This document shows positions 60,782-64,000 of a DNA stretch of 64,000 nt, one piece after another. The translations under genes and the position numbers were made by a program. Where the stretch lies: assembly GCA_963808705.1 (NCBI GenBank), contig CAWEHB010000011.1:124001-188000 (forward strand), in the 5' to 3' direction. The notes under the pieces are model-generated. The model saw only the letters and a program-made list of their open reading frames with translations, was not told the origin of the DNA and did no database searches. Origin of the DNA: JASHPR01 sp963808705. Lineage in GTDB: Bacteria; Actinomycetota; Actinomycetes; Streptosporangiales; Streptosporangiaceae. The first letter of the stretch is position 1. Each line of letters starts with the position of its first letter.

Positions 60782-62374
60782 GTGTCCACGCCGATCATCC
60801 TCATCGCCGAAGAGCTCTCGCCCGCCGGGATCGCCCAGCTGGAGTCCGGGTTCGAGATCCGCTACGCCGACGGCAGCGACCGGGCGCAGCTGCTGCCGGC
60901 GCTGGCCGATGCCGACGCGGTGATCATCCGCAGCGCGACCACCATCGACGCCGAGGCGCTCGAGCACGCGCCGAAGCTGCGCGTGGTCGCCCGGGCCGGC
61001 GTCGGCCTGGACAACGTCGACGTCGAGGCGGCGACCAGGGCCGGCGTGATGGTGGTCAACGCCCCGACGTCCAACATCGTGAGCGCCGCCGAGCACGCGG
61101 TCGCGCTGCTGCTCTCGGCCGCGCGGAACGTACCCCAGGCCATGGCCTCGCTGAAGGGCGGGCAGTGGAAGCGGTCCGCCTTCACCGGCGTCGAGCTGCA
61201 GGACAAGGTGGCCGGCCTGCTCGGCCTCGGCAAGATCGGGGTCCTGGTCGCCCAGCGGCTCGCGGCCTTCGGCATGACGGTGATCGCCTATGACCCGTAC
61301 GTGGCGGCGGCGCGCGCGGCCCAGCTCGGCGTGCGCCTGGTGAGCCTCGACGAGCTGCTCGCGGAGTCCGACTTCATCAGCGTGCACCTGCCGAAGAACG
61401 CCGAGACGATCGGGCTCCTCGGAGACCGGCAGCTGCGCATGGTCAAGCCCGGGGTGCGGATCATCAACGCGGCCCGGGGCGGCATTGTGGACGAGAGCGC
61501 GCTGGCCAGCGCGCTGGCCGACGGCCGGGTGGCCGGGGCTGCGCTCGACGTGTACGCCACCGAGCCGTGCACGGACAGCCCGCTGTTCGGCCTGCCCAAC
61601 GTGGTGGTCACCCCGCACCTGGGGGCGAGCACCCACGAGGCGCAGGAGAAGGCAGGAACCCAGGTGGCCCGGTCGGTCCGGCTGGCCCTGACAGGCGAGT
61701 TCGTGCCGGACGCGGTGAACGTCCAGGGCGGCACCGTCGACGAGATGATCAGGCCGGGGCTGCCGCTGGCCGAGAAGCTCGGCCGCATCTTCACGGCCGT
61801 GGCGGGCGGGATCGCGGCCAGGATCGAGGTGGAGGTCCGCGGCGAGATCGCGGGCCTGGACGTCAGCGTGCTGCAACTGGCCGCGCTCAAGGGCGTGTTC
61901 AGCGACATCGTCGAGGACGCCGTCACGTACGTCAACGCCCCGCTGCTGGCCGCCGACCGCGGCGTCCAGGTCAGCCTGGCGACCGACAAGCAGAGCCCGG
62001 ACTGGCGCAACGTGGTGACCCTGCGCGGCACGCTGCCCGACGGCCAGGTCGTGTCGGTCGGCGGGACGCTGACCGGGCAGCGCCAGCTGGAGAAGCTCGT
62101 CGAGATCAACGGCTACGACATGGAGATCTCGCCCGCCGAGCACATGGTGTTCTTCACCTACACCGACCGGCCGGGCATCGTCGGCATCGTCGGCCAGATC
62201 CTGGGGGCCCAGGGCATCAACATCGCCGGGATGCAGGTCTGCCGGGACGCCCGCGGCGGACAGGCGCTGATCGTGCTGACGGTCGACTCGGCCCTGCCGC
62301 CCGCGGTCCTGGAGGAGATAACCTCCTCGATCGGCGCGGTGTTCGGCCGGGCCGTCGACCTCGACGGACGCTGA
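60782..62374 (+). CDS. serA: D-3-phosphoglycerate dehydrogenase
   Basis: SerA oxidises 3-phosphoglycerate in the first step of serine synthesis. The 530-residue long-type protein has the substrate/NAD domains (GLGKIGVLVAQRLAAFGM, INAARGGIVDESAL, catalytic His in TPHLGASTHEAQ). An allosteric substrate-binding domain (about 320-450) and a C-terminal ACT domain (MVFFTYTDRPGIVGIVGQIL) follow; the ACT domain binds serine in relatives. The start is GTG 60782 after GGAAAGGG. Confidence 0.96.
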   Translation: MSTPIILIAEELSPAGIAQLESGFEIRYADGSDRAQLLPALADADAVIIRSATTIDAEALEHAPKLRVVARAGVGLDNVDVEAATRAGVMVVNAPTSNIVSAAEHAVALLLSAARNVPQAMASLKGGQWKRSAFTGVELQDKVAGLLGLGKIGVLVAQRLAAFGMTVIAYDPYVAAARAAQLGVRLVSLDELLAESDFISVHLPKNAETIGLLGDRQLRMVKPGVRIINAARGGIVDESALASALADGRVAGAALDVYATEPCTDSPLFGLPNVVVTPHLGASTHEAQEKAGTQVARSVRLALTGEFVPDAVNVQGGTVDEMIRPGLPLAEKLGRIFTAVAGGIAARIEVEVRGEIAGLDVSVLQLAALKGVFSDIVEDAVTYVNAPLLAADRGVQVSLATDKQSPDWRNVVTLRGTLPDGQVVSVGGTLTGQRQLEKLVEINGYDMEISPAEHMVFFTYTDRPGIVGIVGQILGAQGINIAGMQVCRDARGGQALIVLTVDSALPPAVLEEITSSIGAVFGRAVDLDGR

Positions 62375-62385
62375 CCCGCCTGAGT

Positions 62386-62459
62386 GATGAACCCTTTCAT
62401 CCGTGATCTCAGGCTCAGGGTAAGTGGGCAGCCGTGGGGAGGATGAAAAGGTTCAATCC
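62386..62459. promoter_or_regulatory. Paired operator-like palindromes upstream of leuB
   Basis: GATGAA-CCCT-TTCATC (62386-62401) and GGATGAA-AAGG-TTCAATCC (62441-62459) each contain TGAA-N4-TTCA and are also imperfect inverted repeats of each other. They flank about 40 bp in the serA-leuB gap, a layout that could allow a looped or cooperative repressor. Confidence 0.5.
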
Positions 62460-62484
62460 GCGGGGCGGCCAGTAAGGTACGCCC

Positions 62485-63537
62485 ATGATGGCACGTACCG
62501 TCAGGCTCGCCGTGATCGGCGGTGACGGCATCGGCCCCGAGGTGGTCGCGGAGGCGGTCAAGGTGCTCCGCGCCGCGGTCACCGGTGCCGCGATCGAGAC
62601 CACCGGCTACGATCTGGGCGCGCAGCGCTGGCTCCGCACCGGGGAGATCCTTCCGGCCACGGTGCTGGACGAGATCGCGGGGCAGGACGCGATCCTGCTC
62701 GGAGCCATCGGCGACCCGAGCGTCCCGGGCGGCGTGCTGGAACGGGGCCTGCTGCTGCGGTTGCGGTTGGAGTTCGACCAGTACGTCAACCTGCGCCCGG
62801 TGCGGCTCTACCCGGGGGTGGCCTCGCCGCTGGCCGGCCTGCGCTCGGAATCGGTGGACATGCTGGTGGTCCGGGAAGGGACCGAGGGCCCCTACATCGA
62901 GGCAGGCGGCGTCACGCGGAAGGGCACCACCGGCGAGGTGGCCACCCAGGAGAGCATCAACACCGCGTTCGGCATCCGCCGGGTGGCCCGGTACGCGCTG
63001 GAGTGCGCCGCGGGGCGGCCGCGCCGGAAGCTGACCCTGGTGCACAAGACGGACGTGCTCGCCCACGCCGGGGGCCTGTGGCGGCGCACGGTCGACGAAC
63101 TCGCGAAGGAGTTCGTCGACGTGGCGACCGACTACTGCCACGTGGACGCCGCGTCGATGTACTTCGTCACCCAGCCGGAGCGGTTCGACGTGATCGTCAC
63201 CGACAACCTGTTCGGCGACATCCTGACCGCGCTCGGCGCTGCGGTGGCCGGCGGCATCGGGCTCGCGGCGAGCGCCAGCATCAACCCCGAGCGGACCGCG
63301 CCGAGCATGTTCGAGCCGGTGCACGGCAGCGCCCCGGACATCGCCGGCCAGCAGAAGGCGGACCCGACCGCGGCCATCCTGTCGGCGGTGATGCTCTGCG
63401 AGCACATCGGGCTCACCGCCGAGGCGGCGCGGATCGAGCAGGCCGTCGCCGAGGACCTGCTCGACCGCCAGGGAGCCTGGGCGGCCAGGTCCACGCTGGA
63501 GATCGGCGACGACATCGCAGAGCGGGTCGCAGGCTAA
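62485..63537 (+). CDS. leuB: 3-isopropylmalate dehydrogenase
   Basis: LeuB catalyses the third step of leucine synthesis. The 350-residue protein has VIGGDGIGPEVVAEA, the substrate loop (LLLRLRLEFDQYVNLRPVRL), DNLFGDILTALGAAVAGGIGLA and EPVHGSAPDIAG. ATG 62485 is used; a second ATG follows directly. It lies in a serA-leuB-ilvE amino-acid group. Confidence 0.95.
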   Translation: MMARTVRLAVIGGDGIGPEVVAEAVKVLRAAVTGAAIETTGYDLGAQRWLRTGEILPATVLDEIAGQDAILLGAIGDPSVPGGVLERGLLLRLRLEFDQYVNLRPVRLYPGVASPLAGLRSESVDMLVVREGTEGPYIEAGGVTRKGTTGEVATQESINTAFGIRRVARYALECAAGRPRRKLTLVHKTDVLAHAGGLWRRTVDELAKEFVDVATDYCHVDAASMYFVTQPERFDVIVTDNLFGDILTALGAAVAGGIGLAASASINPERTAPSMFEPVHGSAPDIAGQQKADPTAAILSAVMLCEHIGLTAEAARIEQAVAEDLLDRQGAWAARSTLEIGDDIAERVAG

Positions 63538-63555
63538 TTGCCGTAGGTAAGATAC

Positions 63556-63567
63556 TAGGACGTCCTA
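63556..63567. promoter_or_regulatory. Perfect 12-bp palindrome upstream of ilvE
   Basis: TAGGACGTCCTA is a perfect palindrome 117 bp before the ilvE start, in the leuB-ilvE gap. It is a candidate operator for a dimeric regulator. No second copy was noticed in the window. Confidence 0.4.
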
Positions 63568-63683
63568 ACTTAACCAGAACCTCAACGCCCCGGCCCAGGC
63601 CACGGACGGGGGCGGCGTTGCATCTCTTCGGCTGTGCTAGTGCGGCCCGGCAAGGGCGCCGGACCGGTGAGAGGGGAACCGTG

Positions 63684-64000
63684 ATGACTGTCGGCACCAG
63701 CCGCGAGATCGACTTCGACCTCCGTCCCGCCAGCGACCCCGTTCCGGCCGCCGAGCGGGAACGGCTGCTGGCCGATCCCGGATTCGGCCAGGTCTTCACC
63801 GACCACATGGTGAAGATCGAGTGGTCGGTAGATCGCGGCTGGCACGACGCCCGGGTCGAGGCCTACGGCCCGTTCACGCTGGACCCCGCCACCCAGGTGT
63901 TCCACTACGCGCAGGAGATCTTCGAGGGACTGAAGGCCTACCGGCAGGCCAGCGGCCCCATCGTGGCCTTCCGCCCGCAGGCCAACGCGGTGCGGTTCAA
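63684..64000 (+). CDS. ilvE: Branched-chain amino acid aminotransferase, 3' end beyond window
   Basis: This class IV aminotransferase makes Leu, Ile and Val from their 2-oxo acids. The 105 visible residues contain DPGFGQVFTDHMVKIEWS, YGPFTLDPATQVFHYAQEIFEGLKAYR and VAFRPQANAVRF, the standard BCAT N-terminus. ATG 63684 (or GTG 63681) follows GAGAGGGG. The frame is open at the window end, and about 255 residues should follow. Confidence 0.94.
   Translation, partial: MTVGTSREIDFDLRPASDPVPAAERERLLADPGFGQVFTDHMVKIEWSVDRGWHDARVEAYGPFTLDPATQVFHYAQEIFEGLKAYRQASGPIVAFRPQANAVRF

Noticed and set aside
62388..62447. Leu leader peptide for leuB (MNPFIRDLRLRV and onward)
   Set aside because: Only two separated Leu codons and no alternative terminator/antiterminator hairpins; the region is better explained by the palindromes.
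63584..63619. Attenuator for ilvE formed by AACGCC and GGCGTT arms
   Set aside because: A single six-base-pair stem without a leader peptide or competing structure is too weak a signal in such GC-rich DNA.

Overview
The window is a high-GC, gene-dense chromosome segment of an actinomycete (Streptomycetales/Streptosporangiales-like). GTG starts are frequent, many genes overlap by ATGA or GTGA, and several families are typical of Actinobacteria: GlgE, DUF3017, DUF6350, an IcmB-like cobalamin protein, and LDH-type Mdh. From memory, the blocks pcrA-icmB-sucCD-DUF6350-purNH-folD and etfBA-cysteine desulfurase-mnmA-methionine synthase-ligA-GGDEF/EAL-gatCAB match the core gene order of Streptomyces and relatives. 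No tRNA, rRNA, CRISPR array, IS element or replication origin was recognised.

Layout. 1-5.5 kb: divergent alpha-glucan genes glgE (cut by the window start) and glgP, an enoyl-CoA hydratase and a small hypothetical. 5.6-8.3 kb: a membrane Ser/Thr kinase facing an FHA protein across an 11-unit, 13-bp tandem repeat. 8.7-11.4 kb: DUF3017 protein, icd, mdh. 11.6-15.8 kb: M20 amidohydrolase, CNNM/CBS membrane protein, guaA. 15.9-25.4 kb: a leftward catabolic block of a saccharopine-dehydrogenase-like protein, gamma-aminobutyraldehyde-type dehydrogenase, PIG-L deacetylase, a molybdenum hydroxylase (coxS-coxL-coxM), a CoxG protein carrying an RNA-polymerase alpha-CTD-like domain, and kynureninase. 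25.6-41.8 kb: APC permease, pcrA, icmB, a sucC with a large internal deletion, sucD, DUF6350, purN-purH, folD, etfBA, cysteine desulfurase and mnmA.

41.8-46.2 kb is an accessory island with looser coding: two related GNAT acetyltransferases, a GntR regulator, a deleted GntR copy, a GntR remnant, a TIGR03086-family gene broken by a 13-bp duplication, a 20-residue peptide gene and a small membrane protein. It sits between mnmA and the methionine-synthase-like gene, which I expect to be closer together in relatives.

46.3-64 kb returns to core functions: MetE-like protein, ligA, a GGDEF-EAL protein, gatCAB, a divergent methionyl-tRNA synthetase behind a leader-peptide attenuator, DUF3467, a PAS-GGDEF-EAL protein, serA, leuB and the start of ilvE.

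The strongest leads are: (1) a leader peptide with consecutive Met codons and mutually exclusive hairpins ahead of a MetRS with altered active-site motifs; (2) the CoxG-alphaCTD-membrane-anchor fusion; (3) the internally deleted sucC next to an intact sucD; (4) a dispersed repeat whose open frame ends with the same residues at the start codon of the next gene (DUF3017 gene and ligA); (5) a TGAA-N4-TTCA palindrome upstream of serA and twice upstream of leuB. All functional calls come from reading translations and motifs by eye, without database searches.
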